Below, piece after piece: positions 16,495-23,437 of a stretch of 41,770 bases of DNA. Position 1 is the first letter of the stretch. Each line of letters begins with the position of its first letter. This DNA comes from a virus. The notes beneath the pieces are model-generated. The model was not told the DNA's origin, did not search any database, and saw nothing but the letters and a program-made list of their open reading frames with translations. Position numbers and translations under genes: made by a program. The stretch is taken from positions 1-41,770 of IMG/VR virus record IMGVR_UViG_3300044712_000190; one strand, given 5' to 3'.

Positions 16495-16695
16495 TTAATC
16501 CTGGAACTGAACCATGCCGTCTTTCACGGCGAGGTCAAGCGACAACCGCTCCACAGTGTCGAGCAGCATATCGCGCTCCAGCTTCAGCCTGACGCATTCA
16601 GCTTCCATGACCCGGTAGCTTTCGCACATGATGTTGAGTTGCCGCCCAAGTCGGTCGGCCTCTTCGCGGAGTTCAGCGATTTGTAGTGGGCTCAT
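16495..16695 (-). CDS. Short coiled-coil protein
   Basis: A 66-residue protein that is almost wholly a predicted helix with heptads (LREEADRLGRQLNIM and RLKLERDMLLDTVERLSLD). Such proteins are common in accessory regions of phages. Its start (ATG 16695) overlaps the stop of the upstream gene. Function unknown. Confidence 0.6.
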   Translation of the reverse strand: MSPLQIAELREEADRLGRQLNIMCESYRVMEAECVRLKLERDMLLDTVERLSLDLAVKDGMVQFQD

Positions 16696-17033
16696 TTCAT
16701 TCTCCTTCCGATTTCAGCGGCGGCTCGGACGATTGCTCGGCGGGTGGCAGCATATGGGTCGTTGCTGTGAAGCACGCAACAGTTGCTGACTATTGTTCGC
16801 CCAAGTTCCATGCTGTCTCGCGGGTTAATTACCTCGATGCCAATACCCAACTTCACCGCCAGCCGCAGTGCATCGCCGTCGTCGGTAAGGGGGTTCCACC
16901 AATCTTTCCAGTGCCATATCCACAAGCCAAGATAATCCGAATAAACACGGTCCAGTTCGTCGCCTTCTTTCGTCGGGTCATAATTCAAGCCCTCCGCCTT
17001 CGCAGCGAGTTCAAGCAGCTCTTTGTCTGTCAC
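16692..17033 (-). CDS. Conserved phage hypothetical protein
   Basis: A 113-residue protein starting at GTG 17033 (VTDKELLELAAKAEGL), with AGAAGGA just upstream. A family common in phages of Burkholderia and relatives shows the same outline: N-terminal DKELLELAAKA, central WNPLTDDGDALRLAVKLGI and C-terminal AATRRAIVRAAAEIGR. Function is unknown. Longer starts upstream are rejected because they lack a ribosome-binding site and run through the previous gene. Confidence 0.75.
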   Translation of the reverse strand: MTDKELLELAAKAEGLNYDPTKEGDELDRVYSDYLGLWIWHWKDWWNPLTDDGDALRLAVKLGIGIEVINPRDSMELGRTIVSNCCVLHSNDPYAATRRAIVRAAAEIGRRMK

Positions 17034-17187
17034 GTTCCTTCTCCCTCTCAATGCACTTCGCACACACCCACACTTGGTGGTTCTCGTCGGTCTTCCGGTA
17101 CTCGCCACCCTTTACTGGTGCTTTGTCGTGGTGCTGTTCGCAGTAGCGTGGCGCATGATCCCATCGCTTACCTGTAAGGTAGGTCAT
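17011..17187 (-). CDS. Small putative zinc-binding protein
   Basis: A 58-residue protein with APRYCEQHHDK and VWVCAKCIERE; the Cys/His pattern suggests a small zinc ribbon. It starts at ATG 17187 in an ATGA overlap with the upstream gene and ends 23 bp inside the next. The C-terminus is a highly charged helix. Confidence 0.6.
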   Translation of the reverse strand: MTYLTGKRWDHAPRYCEQHHDKAPVKGGEYRKTDENHQVWVCAKCIEREKERDRQRAA

Positions 17188-17453
17188 TTCACCCACTCCC
17201 ACAAAACCTTCGACCGGCCAACGGAGCCGTCCCGATCAACCTTACCGCAGCGACGCACCAGCCCACGCTTTGCCATGCCACTCAGTACGCCACTGCAACC
17301 TTTCAGTGTGAGGCCAAGGGCTGCGCACAGTTCGTCTGCCGTCTTCGGCGTTTGCAACAGCTTGCGGTAGGCTTGCACCTTGTGTCTCGTCCTGGCCTTC
17401 GGAAGCTCAAGTGGCTTCGGGGTTCTACTCAGGAGGATTTGCCATTCGGTCAC
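17184..17453 (-). CDS. Winged-helix DNA-binding protein (putative)
   Basis: An 89-residue protein whose C-terminal two-thirds looks like a winged helix-turn-helix: KTADELCAALGLTLKGCSGVLSGMAKRGLVRRCG, written here as segments of a recognition helix plus wing, followed by a wing-like strand. It starts GTG 17453 within the 18-bp boundary repeat. It could be a transcription regulator of the phage, and is the best regulator candidate in this operon. Confidence 0.6.
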   Translation of the reverse strand: MTEWQILLSRTPKPLELPKARTRHKVQAYRKLLQTPKTADELCAALGLTLKGCSGVLSGMAKRGLVRRCGKVDRDGSVGRSKVLWEWVK

Positions 17454-17467
17454 GGCTTCTCCTTCAC
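17450..17467 (-). repeat. Gene-boundary repeat, copy 1
   Basis: An 18-bp unit, GTGAAGGAGAAGCCGTGA on the minus strand, also found at 17644..17661 and 17811..17828. It encodes the last residues VKEKP and the stop of one gene, and at the same time contains the ribosome-binding site AAGGAG and the GTG start of the next. Confidence 0.9.
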
Positions 17468-17647
17468 TGTTAATCCAAGTCTATTAGCGATTATATGAAC
17501 CAAGGTTTCCTGAAGCACTTCCGGCGATCCTGCGCCGAACCCGTGCCCATCGCTGAAAGTTATGGTGAAGCCTATCGGGTGTGCGTCGTTCGCAGAGAGA
17601 TACCGGAGGAACTTGTCACAGGCTGCTCCGCGTTCTTCTTTGGTCAC
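17450..17647 (-). CDS. Hypothetical protein ending in VKEKP
   Basis: A 65-residue soluble protein, start GTG 17647 (VTKEERGAACDKFLRY). Longer in-frame starts would run through the Cys-rich upstream gene. The last five residues, VKEKP, and the coding bases for them are shared with the two genes upstream, as part of a repeated boundary that also provides the next ribosome-binding site. No domain recognised. Confidence 0.6.
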   Translation of the reverse strand: MTKEERGAACDKFLRYLSANDAHPIGFTITFSDGHGFGAGSPEVLQETLVHIIANRLGLTVKEKP

Positions 17648-17661
17648 GGCTTCTCCTTCAC
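17644..17661 (-). repeat. Gene-boundary repeat, copy 2
   Basis: Exact copy of the 18-bp unit at 17450..17467. It couples the Cys-rich gene to the following gene. Confidence 0.9.
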
Positions 17662-17814
17662 GAATTCGCATTTCGGGTTGTTGCATTTTGATCCCCGCTC
17701 GTGCCTCCATCCGCAGTGGCACAAAACCCAACACCGGCATGTTCCGATGCCGACTGATCCGCATTTTGTGCAACGGGCGCTTGAATCGACTAGCCTCTCA
17801 ATCGGTGTCGTCAC
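17644..17814 (-). CDS. 56-residue Cys-rich protein, putative zinc ribbon
   Basis: Reads from GTG 17814 and has eight cysteines in the pattern CTKC...CRC...CHC...C...C, plus one His in the fourth position group, so it can bind one or two zinc ions. It is coupled by GTGA overlaps to the genes on both sides and ends in the shared VKEKP. Function unknown; it may be a small adaptor or host takeover protein. Confidence 0.6.
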   Translation of the reverse strand: MTTPIERLVDSSARCTKCGSVGIGTCRCWVLCHCGWRHERGSKCNNPKCEFVKEKP

Positions 17815-17828
17815 GGCTTCTCCTTCAC
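17811..17828 (-). repeat. Gene-boundary repeat, copy 3
   Basis: Exact copy of the same 18-bp unit, coupling the helical gene 17811..18050 to the Cys-rich gene. Confidence 0.9.
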
Positions 17829-18050
17829 TGCTGCGAGTGCTTCAAACGCGACCACTTCTGTCTGAATCTTTCCAATGTTTTTCAGGTCCGCGATGGTTCT
17901 AAGCGCCGCCACCAGCATCTCGTTCTGCTTGGTGAGGCGGGTGATTTCTTCCTTATCCTTCCGCATTGCCGCTTCAATCAGCACAGTTTCAGCCGCATCG
18001 AACATCCCGTGAATGGGGTTGCCGTTGTGATCGTAGGTAATATTCGACAT
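17811..18050 (-). CDS. Small helical hypothetical protein ending in VKEKP
   Basis: A 79-residue protein. The start ATG 18050 (AAAGGAG upstream) overlaps the stop of the upstream gene by one base; a GTG three bases earlier is also possible. Residues 20-55 form a charged helix (coiled-coil candidate: MRKDKEEITRLTKQNEMLVAALRTI split across it). It is the first of three consecutive genes that end in the same VKEKP boundary. Confidence 0.65.
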   Translation of the reverse strand: MSNITYDHNGNPIHGMFDAAETVLIEAAMRKDKEEITRLTKQNEMLVAALRTIADLKNIGKIQTEVVAFEALAAVKEKP

Positions 18051-19024
18051 CACCCCTCTCCTTTCATTGCGGCGTCGATGGCGGTGCTTGCCGCCGAATA
18101 GCTCATCACTGGCATGCGCCTAAGAATCTCATTCCGATGTTCTCGAACGTCGCGTTCGTCATGATCTTCACAAAGCCACCGATACCTCGCAGCATCCTTC
18201 GCATCCTCCGCGCTCGGAGGTGGGGCGGTGAAGAGTGGAACAACAGGCACCCCATTTTTCTTCGACAAGGCATCAAGTTCTGGTTTGCACATGGACGGAT
18301 TGCTGTGGATCACACCCATCCTTGTGTCGTTGTAAGCGAAACACCAAGCCACCGGCTCTTGAGCTTGCGCCACTGGCTGCGTGGTCAGGTACTTTCTCCA
18401 CCAGAACCGACTTTTCTCTGTCAGGTGTGGATCGCCAAACCAAACACCATCAAGCGGGGCTGCACCACGCAGGAAAGCGAGTACATCAGCGGTCAATGTA
18501 GGCTCTTGCGCCTTGAGTGCAGACTTTCCAACACCACCAAACTCGTAATCATTCGGTGCATCAACTGCTTGCGCCTTCGCGGCAACCTCCTTCATCGTTT
18601 CAATCTTGCGATTCGCCTCTGCCAACTCAGCCTTGAGGTTGGCTACGTCGTTACAGAACGAGGTCTGCATTTCTTCGTGAAAGACACGGGCACGATTTGC
18701 CTCTGCCAACTCCGCCCGTAGGTAGCTGTTGTGCGTAGCCTCTGCCTCAAGCGCGTAGCCGTTGTGTTTCAGTTCGTCTTTGAGCGCGGCAACTTGCTCG
18801 GTCAGTTCGCCAACATCAGCCCACGAAGGGCGTTCCGCCAACTCAGCCTTGAGTGCGGCGAGTTCTACCCAAGACGCATTGTTGTCCTCAAGGCGCAGTC
18901 TTTTCGCCTCTGCCAACTCCGCTTCCAACTGCTCGATGCGGTCGGCCAGCCTCTGCACAAAAGCATTGTCTTCGTGATGCACCCGTGCTTCGTCAATCAG
19001 GTCTTTCCATTCTTGGGTTGTCAT
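18050..19024 (-). CDS. Coiled-coil phage protein with ELAEA repeats
   Basis: A 324-residue protein. Residues 20-160 are a long coiled coil with repeated LKAELAE(A/R) units (at least five). The C-terminal half is a globular domain, with PVAWCFAY..., a Pro-rich linker and a final AARYRWLCEDHDER plus STAIDAAMKGEG, a pattern I recognise from many phage Ea-type or accessory proteins of unknown function. It is the largest unknown gene of this operon. The 3' end overlaps the next gene by one base. Confidence 0.7.
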   Translation of the reverse strand: MTTQEWKDLIDEARVHHEDNAFVQRLADRIEQLEAELAEAKRLRLEDNNASWVELAALKAELAERPSWADVGELTEQVAALKDELKHNGYALEAEATHNSYLRAELAEANRARVFHEEMQTSFCNDVANLKAELAEANRKIETMKEVAAKAQAVDAPNDYEFGGVGKSALKAQEPTLTADVLAFLRGAAPLDGVWFGDPHLTEKSRFWWRKYLTTQPVAQAQEPVAWCFAYNDTRMGVIHSNPSMCKPELDALSKKNGVPVVPLFTAPPPSAEDAKDAARYRWLCEDHDERDVREHRNEILRRMPVMSYSAASTAIDAAMKGEG

Positions 19025-19028
19025 TTCC

Positions 19029-19226
19029 TCACACCTCCAGATTGCGGATTGCTTCGGCGCAACGTCCGCCTGATCCTAGCCAACCATCAGCCACCTCCGC
19101 GCACTGCTCCCGCATGTCCTCGCGGGCGAGGCGGCAGAGCTTGTCGAGTGAGCCAAGTGAAGGACCGATGTACATGGTCTTGCCCCAAACCTCTTCAGCC
19201 CATGCTTGCAGTTGTTTTTCAGTCAT
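19029..19226 (-). CDS. Small hypothetical protein
   Basis: A 65-residue protein, start ATG 19226 in an ATGA overlap with the upstream gene. Sequence is mixed helical, with two cysteines (REQCAEVADGW, GRCAEAIRNL). Function unknown. Confidence 0.6.
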   Translation of the reverse strand: MTEKQLQAWAEEVWGKTMYIGPSLGSLDKLCRLAREDMREQCAEVADGWLGSGGRCAEAIRNLEV

Positions 19227-19594
19227 TTCGCTCCCCTCAAACAAAACCAAGTGGTCCCGTCACTGAGCTGAATCTGCTCGCCGTTCAGGCACCGGGCGAA
19301 GGCTTCTTCCATGTTGGCTGCGCTCACCAAACGGTCCTTGTTCTCCATGTTCGCTGCCGTGCTTGATGCGTAGAGGACTATCATCCCGGTCGTACATGCG
19401 ACGATCAGCGTCCAAGCGAACCGGCGAAGGAAACGATCCACCGGGATGATGGGGTGCCAACCGCTCATGTTCGCAGCATCTACCTCGTCCAGACCCTTGG
19501 CGATCAGGGCTTGGTAGTGAAGTTGCTCCGGGTTCTTCTTGCTGCGAATCAGCTTCTGGCGTGTCCAGAAGGCGTGGTCTTGTAGTGGGGTCAT
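19223..19594 (-). CDS. Membrane-anchored hypothetical protein
   Basis: A 123-residue protein with one central membrane helix (FAWTLIVACTTGMIVLYAS, about residues 58-77) and soluble parts on both sides. It starts at ATG 19594 with GGGAGG upstream. The C-terminal part could lie outside the membrane. It may act in superinfection exclusion or envelope remodelling, but there is no specific evidence. Confidence 0.6.
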   Translation of the reverse strand: MTPLQDHAFWTRQKLIRSKKNPEQLHYQALIAKGLDEVDAANMSGWHPIIPVDRFLRRFAWTLIVACTTGMIVLYASSTAANMENKDRLVSAANMEEAFARCLNGEQIQLSDGTTWFCLRGAK

Positions 19595-19612
19595 GCTCAC
19601 CTCCCTATGGTT

Positions 19613-19825
19613 TTAGAACAGCCCGCTGCCGCCCAACAGTTCCGCCCGCTCACGATTGACACGGAGCTTGTTGAACCGCTGGTGAAGCCGCAGGATGATG
19701 TCAGGCCGTTTGCCGTTTGCCGTTTCGTGGTCGAGCAGTTCCTTGACCTGATCCTCGCGCAGTTCGGCAATCGCCTGATTGAGTTTGCCCCAAGAGACCA
19801 GGGCTTGATTCAGTTTCGATTCCAT
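19613..19825 (-). CDS. Small helical protein
   Basis: A 70-residue protein, start ATG 19825 with AAAGGAG at good spacing. It is nearly all helical (SWGKLNQAIAELREDQVKELLDHE). A longer frame to 19876 would overlap the helicase gene and has no ribosome-binding site. Function unknown. Confidence 0.65.
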   Translation of the reverse strand: MESKLNQALVSWGKLNQAIAELREDQVKELLDHETANGKRPDIILRLHQRFNKLRVNRERAELLGGSGLF

Positions 19826-19847
19826 GTTGTTGCTCCTTTCAAATTGC

Positions 19848-19876
19848 AGGTTAGAGTAAAACAAACTATGAGTCAA
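19848..19876 (-). promoter_or_regulatory. Possible internal promoter after the helicase gene
   Basis: On the minus strand TTGACT (19876..19871) is followed after 17 bases by TAACCT (19853..19848). The -35 matches the consensus well and the -10 poorly. It covers the helicase stop codon and would serve the small genes downstream. Confidence 0.3.
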
Positions 19877-21219
19877 GAACTCTTTAGTGCCTCGATTGCA
19901 ATGTCGGATAAGTCTTTTTTATCCCTCAGCGCCGCCCAGATTTGCTCGTCAATGGTCTTGTTCGCCAACAGAAGATAGACGAAGACCTCTCTGGTCTGCC
20001 CGCTGCGGTGCAGCCGTCCGATGGCCTGTTCAAACAGTTCCAATGACCATGGCAGCGAGTAGAACACCATGCTGCTGCCTCCAAATTGTGCATTTATCCC
20101 GTGTCCTGCGCTCATGGGGTGGGCGAGCAGGAGCGGAATCTTTCCGGCGTTCCACCGCTCCAATGCCTTCGGGGCGTCGAGCGTTTCGGCCTCCGGGAAC
20201 CGCTCGCGGAGCATGTCCAGTTCTTCCTTGTACCAGTACCAGACGAGCGTGTTTTCATGCTGGTTCTCTTCCAACAGGTCTTCCAACAGGTCGAGCTTAT
20301 CCGTCCCGACCCGGTGGGGCGTCTGGGTCGTGATCCACTTGCCCGGTCGGTCGGGGTCGGGCTGCTTGTCAGATTGATAGACGAAGCCGCCCGCAAGCTG
20401 TTGCAGTTTGCTCGTCACCACACCGGAGTTGGCCGCGATCACTTTGGCGTCGGGGAACTCCAACGCCAGGTCGCGCTTCATCTTGATGTATGGCTGACGG
20501 TCGGCCAGATCAACGCGCTGCTCGACGTAGCGCAAGGACGGCAGCGAGGCGGTGTAGGTCTCGTTGTCCATCAGGTAGGTGATGGGTTTCAGCTTCTCCA
20601 TTACGCGGCCTAGCGCCCCTGGCCTTGGCACCCACTCTTGGAACTCCGGGTTCATCATGATGAAGTAGGTCTGCATGAAGGCACCTTTGCTGCGCCCCAA
20701 GATCGCCTGATCGACAATCCGCACCTGACCGAAGACATCCTCCAGCCCGTTGGATGTGAAGCTGCCGGTGAGGCCGACCCTGACCCTCATGGGTTCGATG
20801 ACTTCCAGCAGCGCCTTGTACCGTTCGCCAGAGGGGTTCTTGAGCCGCGTGAGTTCGTCAAACACAACCCCGTCGAAGTTGAGCGGCTGCTTGGCGAGCC
20901 ACTGGATGTTGTCATAGTTGCACACCACGACACTGGCGTAGGACTTCAGCGCCCGCTCACGTTCGGCAGGAGCGCCGACACAGACGGCGGGCGACATGGC
21001 CGTGAAGCCCCATTTGTCGGCCTCTTGGGGCCACACCTCAAGGCATACGCGCTTGGGTGCCAGCACCAGCCACCGCTTGACGATGCCATCCCGGTGCAGT
21101 GCGTCCATCGCTGTCAGGCATGTGGCCGTCTTGCCGCTGCCCACTTTGGCGAGGATCAACGACCTGTCATGTTCGTAGATGTGATCGGCTGCTAGTTCTT
21201 GGCTTTCACGGAGTTTCAT
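19873..21219 (-). CDS. SNF2/DEAD-like superfamily 2 helicase
   Basis: A 448-residue helicase or DNA translocase. Motif I AKVGSGKT is at residues 24-31, motif II is VVFDEL (Asp121-Glu122, so DEL- in place of DEAH), and motif VI QAIGRLHRSGQ is near residue 407. LTGSFTSNG is motif III-like. This set matches phage SNF2-type helicases commonly found next to DUF2800 and DNA polymerase genes. It probably helps replication, repair or recombination. The start ATG 21219 lies 14 bp inside the upstream methyltransferase gene. Confidence 0.88.
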   Translation of the reverse strand: MKLRESQELAADHIYEHDRSLILAKVGSGKTATCLTAMDALHRDGIVKRWLVLAPKRVCLEVWPQEADKWGFTAMSPAVCVGAPAERERALKSYASVVVCNYDNIQWLAKQPLNFDGVVFDELTRLKNPSGERYKALLEVIEPMRVRVGLTGSFTSNGLEDVFGQVRIVDQAILGRSKGAFMQTYFIMMNPEFQEWVPRPGALGRVMEKLKPITYLMDNETYTASLPSLRYVEQRVDLADRQPYIKMKRDLALEFPDAKVIAANSGVVTSKLQQLAGGFVYQSDKQPDPDRPGKWITTQTPHRVGTDKLDLLEDLLEENQHENTLVWYWYKEELDMLRERFPEAETLDAPKALERWNAGKIPLLLAHPMSAGHGINAQFGGSSMVFYSLPWSLELFEQAIGRLHRSGQTREVFVYLLLANKTIDEQIWAALRDKKDLSDIAIEALKSS

Positions 21220-21934
21220 TTAGGTATGCTCCGATGAACTGCGCCGCGACTTGCGGGACGATAGCATTGCGGGCGGCGTCTGTTGCGCCCACTGATCGGG
21301 GTAGCCCATCACCCACAACTCGAAAGCGGGACAATGCACTTTTCCAATCGGTGTCCCACGCCACGGGTTGCTTGAACCCCCCCACTCGTCCATCCTCCCC
21401 GCGACATGGTTCTTTCCGTGGTTGCTCGTCCCACTTGGCGTCGGCAACAAACCACAGTCGGGGTCTGTTGTGCGGAGCGCCGACGCCCGCAGCAGGTAGA
21501 CCAAACGCTGCGAAGGCGTAACCTTCGTTTTCCATGTCAGTTTGTACTTCGTCAAGCCACCCGTGACGAATTGCGCTTTCAACCTGCTCCCCAAAAACCG
21601 TTGTAGGCTTGCACTCCGCGATGAGGTTTCTCCAGACGGGCCAGAGGTGGCGATCATCTGCTTTGCCAAGTTGTTTTCCTGCCGCGCTGAACGGCTGGCA
21701 GGGGCAACTTCCTGTCCAAACAGGTCGGTCATCCGGCCATCCAGCAAGTCGCAACGCGAGGCTCCAACCGCCGATCCCGGCAAAGAAATGGTGTTGCACA
21801 TATCCCCGCAAGTCGTTTGGGTGGATGTCCTTGATGCTTCGTTCATCTACTTCTCCTGGCGCGATAAGGTTGGCTGAGATCAGGTTGCGTAGCCAATAGG
21901 CAGCGTAGGGTTCAATCTCGTTGTAATACACCAT
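21206..21934 (-). CDS. Cytosine-5 DNA methyltransferase
   Basis: A 242-residue enzyme that adds a methyl group to cytosine in DNA, probably protecting the phage from host restriction. Motifs seen: I (HFFAGIGGWSLAL, about 49-61), IV (GSCPCQPFSAAGK, with catalytic Cys), VI (VFGEQV in place of ENV), VIII (NRPRLWFVA) and X (ARNAIVPQVAAQFIG). The N-terminus EIEPYAAYWLRNLI is common in phage members of this family. It is short, with a small target-recognition region. Start ATG 21934 follows AAAGGAG; no partner restriction enzyme is present. Confidence 0.9.
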   Translation of the reverse strand: MVYYNEIEPYAAYWLRNLISANLIAPGEVDERSIKDIHPNDLRGYVQHHFFAGIGGWSLALRLAGWPDDRPVWTGSCPCQPFSAAGKQLGKADDRHLWPVWRNLIAECKPTTVFGEQVESAIRHGWLDEVQTDMENEGYAFAAFGLPAAGVGAPHNRPRLWFVADAKWDEQPRKEPCRGEDGRVGGFKQPVAWDTDWKSALSRFRVVGDGLPRSVGATDAARNAIVPQVAAQFIGAYLNETP

Positions 21935-22199
21935 CACCCCACTCCTTTACTTGTTGAATTGTCCAAAGCACTGCATAGTTTTGCCGCAGCAGCACCATCT
22001 TCTCTGCGAACTCTTTTTGATGTGGCGACACCCGCCCGCCTTTCGGGCGCTTGAGTTCAATGAACCACGTTTGCCCGTTGGGCAAGCACACCACCCGGTC
22101 GGCTACGCCCCGATTCGACGGGCTTTCAAACTTGAAAGCCTTGCCGCCCATCAGGTCAACGGTCCAGCACAGGTACTCTTCCACCTCTTTTTCAAGCAT
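21912..22199 (-). CDS. VRR-NUC domain nuclease
   Basis: A 95-residue single-domain nuclease of the PD-(D/E)XK superfamily. Visible core: E...GVADRVVCLPNGQTWFIELKRPKGG, read as the Asp of GVADRV plus ExK of FIELK, and then SPHQKEF. Stand-alone VRR-NUC proteins in phages cut branched or damaged DNA. It is the first gene of the minus-strand operon, starting at ATG 22199 with AAAGGAGG upstream, and overlaps the methyltransferase start by 23 bp. Confidence 0.9.
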   Translation of the reverse strand: MLEKEVEEYLCWTVDLMGGKAFKFESPSNRGVADRVVCLPNGQTWFIELKRPKGGRVSPHQKEFAEKMVLLRQNYAVLWTIQQVKEWGDGVLQRD

Positions 22200-22219
22200 C
22201 GTTTCCTCCTTTCAAAATA

Positions 22220-22248
22220 TTTTTACACAAAATCCTTGACGGAATCAA
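22220..22248 (-). promoter_or_regulatory. Promoter for the minus-strand nuclease-helicase operon
   Basis: On the minus strand, TTGATT (22248..22243) and TAAAAA (22225..22220) are spaced by 17 bases, ending 21 bp before the VRR-NUC start. The -35 element shares bases with the divergent plus-strand -35 within TTGACGGAATCAA (22236..22248). Confidence 0.5.
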
Positions 22249-22265
22249 GAACTGTTTGCTAAAGT
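22236..22265 (+). promoter_or_regulatory. Promoter for the replication operon
   Basis: TTGACG (22236..22241) and TAAAGT (22260..22265) are spaced by 18 bases and lie 45 bp before the first replication gene. It is back to back with the minus-strand promoter, with overlapping -35 elements, so RNA polymerase cannot occupy both at once. Confidence 0.55.
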
Positions 22266-22310
22266 CCGATTCAACAAGGGTTCAGTTCAATCAACGAGAA
22301 GGAGGTGGGT

Positions 22311-23426
22311 ATGGCGCACAGTGCTATTTGCGGTTCATCCAATGCGGATCGCCGCAAGGCTTGTACGAAGTCCTTGGAGATGGAGCGGCAGATGCCGCCC
22401 AAGGCAGAAAATCAGTTTATGGCTCGCGGCACCCTGCTGCATTCGGCCATCGAAGCAATCCTGAACGGCAAGCCGGATGTGATCGGCATGACCTACGGTG
22501 GTCAGGAACTCACCCGCGAACTGTTCGATGAGAAGATCGAAGTCGCGCTGTCCAAGTTGGACGAACTCGACCCCGACGAAGCGATGGAGTACGAAACCGA
22601 AGTGGAGGTCAGCTTCGGTGATGCGCTCCCTGGCGTCTTCGGAACCGGCGACTTCTTCGCCCGTTTGCCCGACCGGGCCATCGTGTTGGACTGGAAGTTT
22701 GGTGATGGTGTGGCCGTCAGCGCCGAGGGCAACGAGCAGTTGTACTTCAATGCTGCCGCCGCCATGCGGACGGAGCGGACCAAGTGGGTCTTTGAAGGCC
22801 ATGAGACTGTCGAGTTCGTGATCGTCCAGCCGCCGTCGATGACCCGTTGGACAACGACCGTGGCCGACATCAAGAAGTGGGAGGCCGAGTTCGTCGCAGC
22901 CGGTCGGCTGTGGGGTACGGACAAGGCCACGTTCGTTGCGGGCGATCACTGCGTCTGGTGCAGCGCCAAGGCCATCTGCCCCAAGATGACGGGCGCGATG
23001 GACCGGGCGCTCAGTACCCAACTCGACAACCTGCCCGCCGAGAAGATCAATGCGTACCTCAAGAATGCTGACTTGCTCGAAAAGTTCATCGCGGACCTGC
23101 GCGAACTGGCGCATACGATGCTGGAGAACGGCAAGCAGTTGCCCGACTGGAAGCTCGTCGCCAAGCGGGCCACGCGCAAGTGGGCAAACGAAACAGAGGC
23201 CAAAGCCGCCCTTGTGGGCTTGGGCCTTGCAGAATCCGAAGTGACGGAGACTTCCTTGCTCTCCCCCGCGCAAGTCGAGAAGGTGCTGAAGAAGCGCAAG
23301 ATCGCCCTGCCGGAAGATCAGATCGTCGCTGTCTCGTCGGGTACGACCTTGGCGCGGAGGGACGACCCCCGCCCCGAAGTCTTGGATGTTGGTCGTCAAA
23401 TGGCAAATGTTCTCAAACTTCAGTGA
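22311..23426 (+). CDS. DUF2800-type PD-(D/E)XK nuclease (RecB/Cas4-like)
   Basis: A 371-residue nuclease. Motifs: RGTLLHSAIE (residues 39-48), GTGDFF (Asp around 117), VLDWKFG (Asp-x-Lys) and an EQLYFNAAA segment (Gln/Tyr), which make the PD-(D/E)XK active site. Cysteines near the N-terminus (7, 18) and CVWCSAKAIC in the middle could bind an iron-sulfur cluster, as in AddB and Cas4. It likely processes DNA ends for recombination or degrades host DNA. It is the first gene of the replication operon, starting at ATG 22311 with AAGGAGG. Confidence 0.85.
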   Translation: MAHSAICGSSNADRRKACTKSLEMERQMPPKAENQFMARGTLLHSAIEAILNGKPDVIGMTYGGQELTRELFDEKIEVALSKLDELDPDEAMEYETEVEVSFGDALPGVFGTGDFFARLPDRAIVLDWKFGDGVAVSAEGNEQLYFNAAAAMRTERTKWVFEGHETVEFVIVQPPSMTRWTTTVADIKKWEAEFVAAGRLWGTDKATFVAGDHCVWCSAKAICPKMTGAMDRALSTQLDNLPAEKINAYLKNADLLEKFIADLRELAHTMLENGKQLPDWKLVAKRATRKWANETEAKAALVGLGLAESEVTETSLLSPAQVEKVLKKRKIALPEDQIVAVSSGTTLARRDDPRPEVLDVGRQMANVLKLQ

Positions 23427-23437
23427 AGGAAAATCAA

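Noticed and set aside
17184-17453. A lysogeny repressor
   Set aside because: The small winged-helix protein is in an accessory operon, and no integrase, attachment site or Cro-like partner was found.
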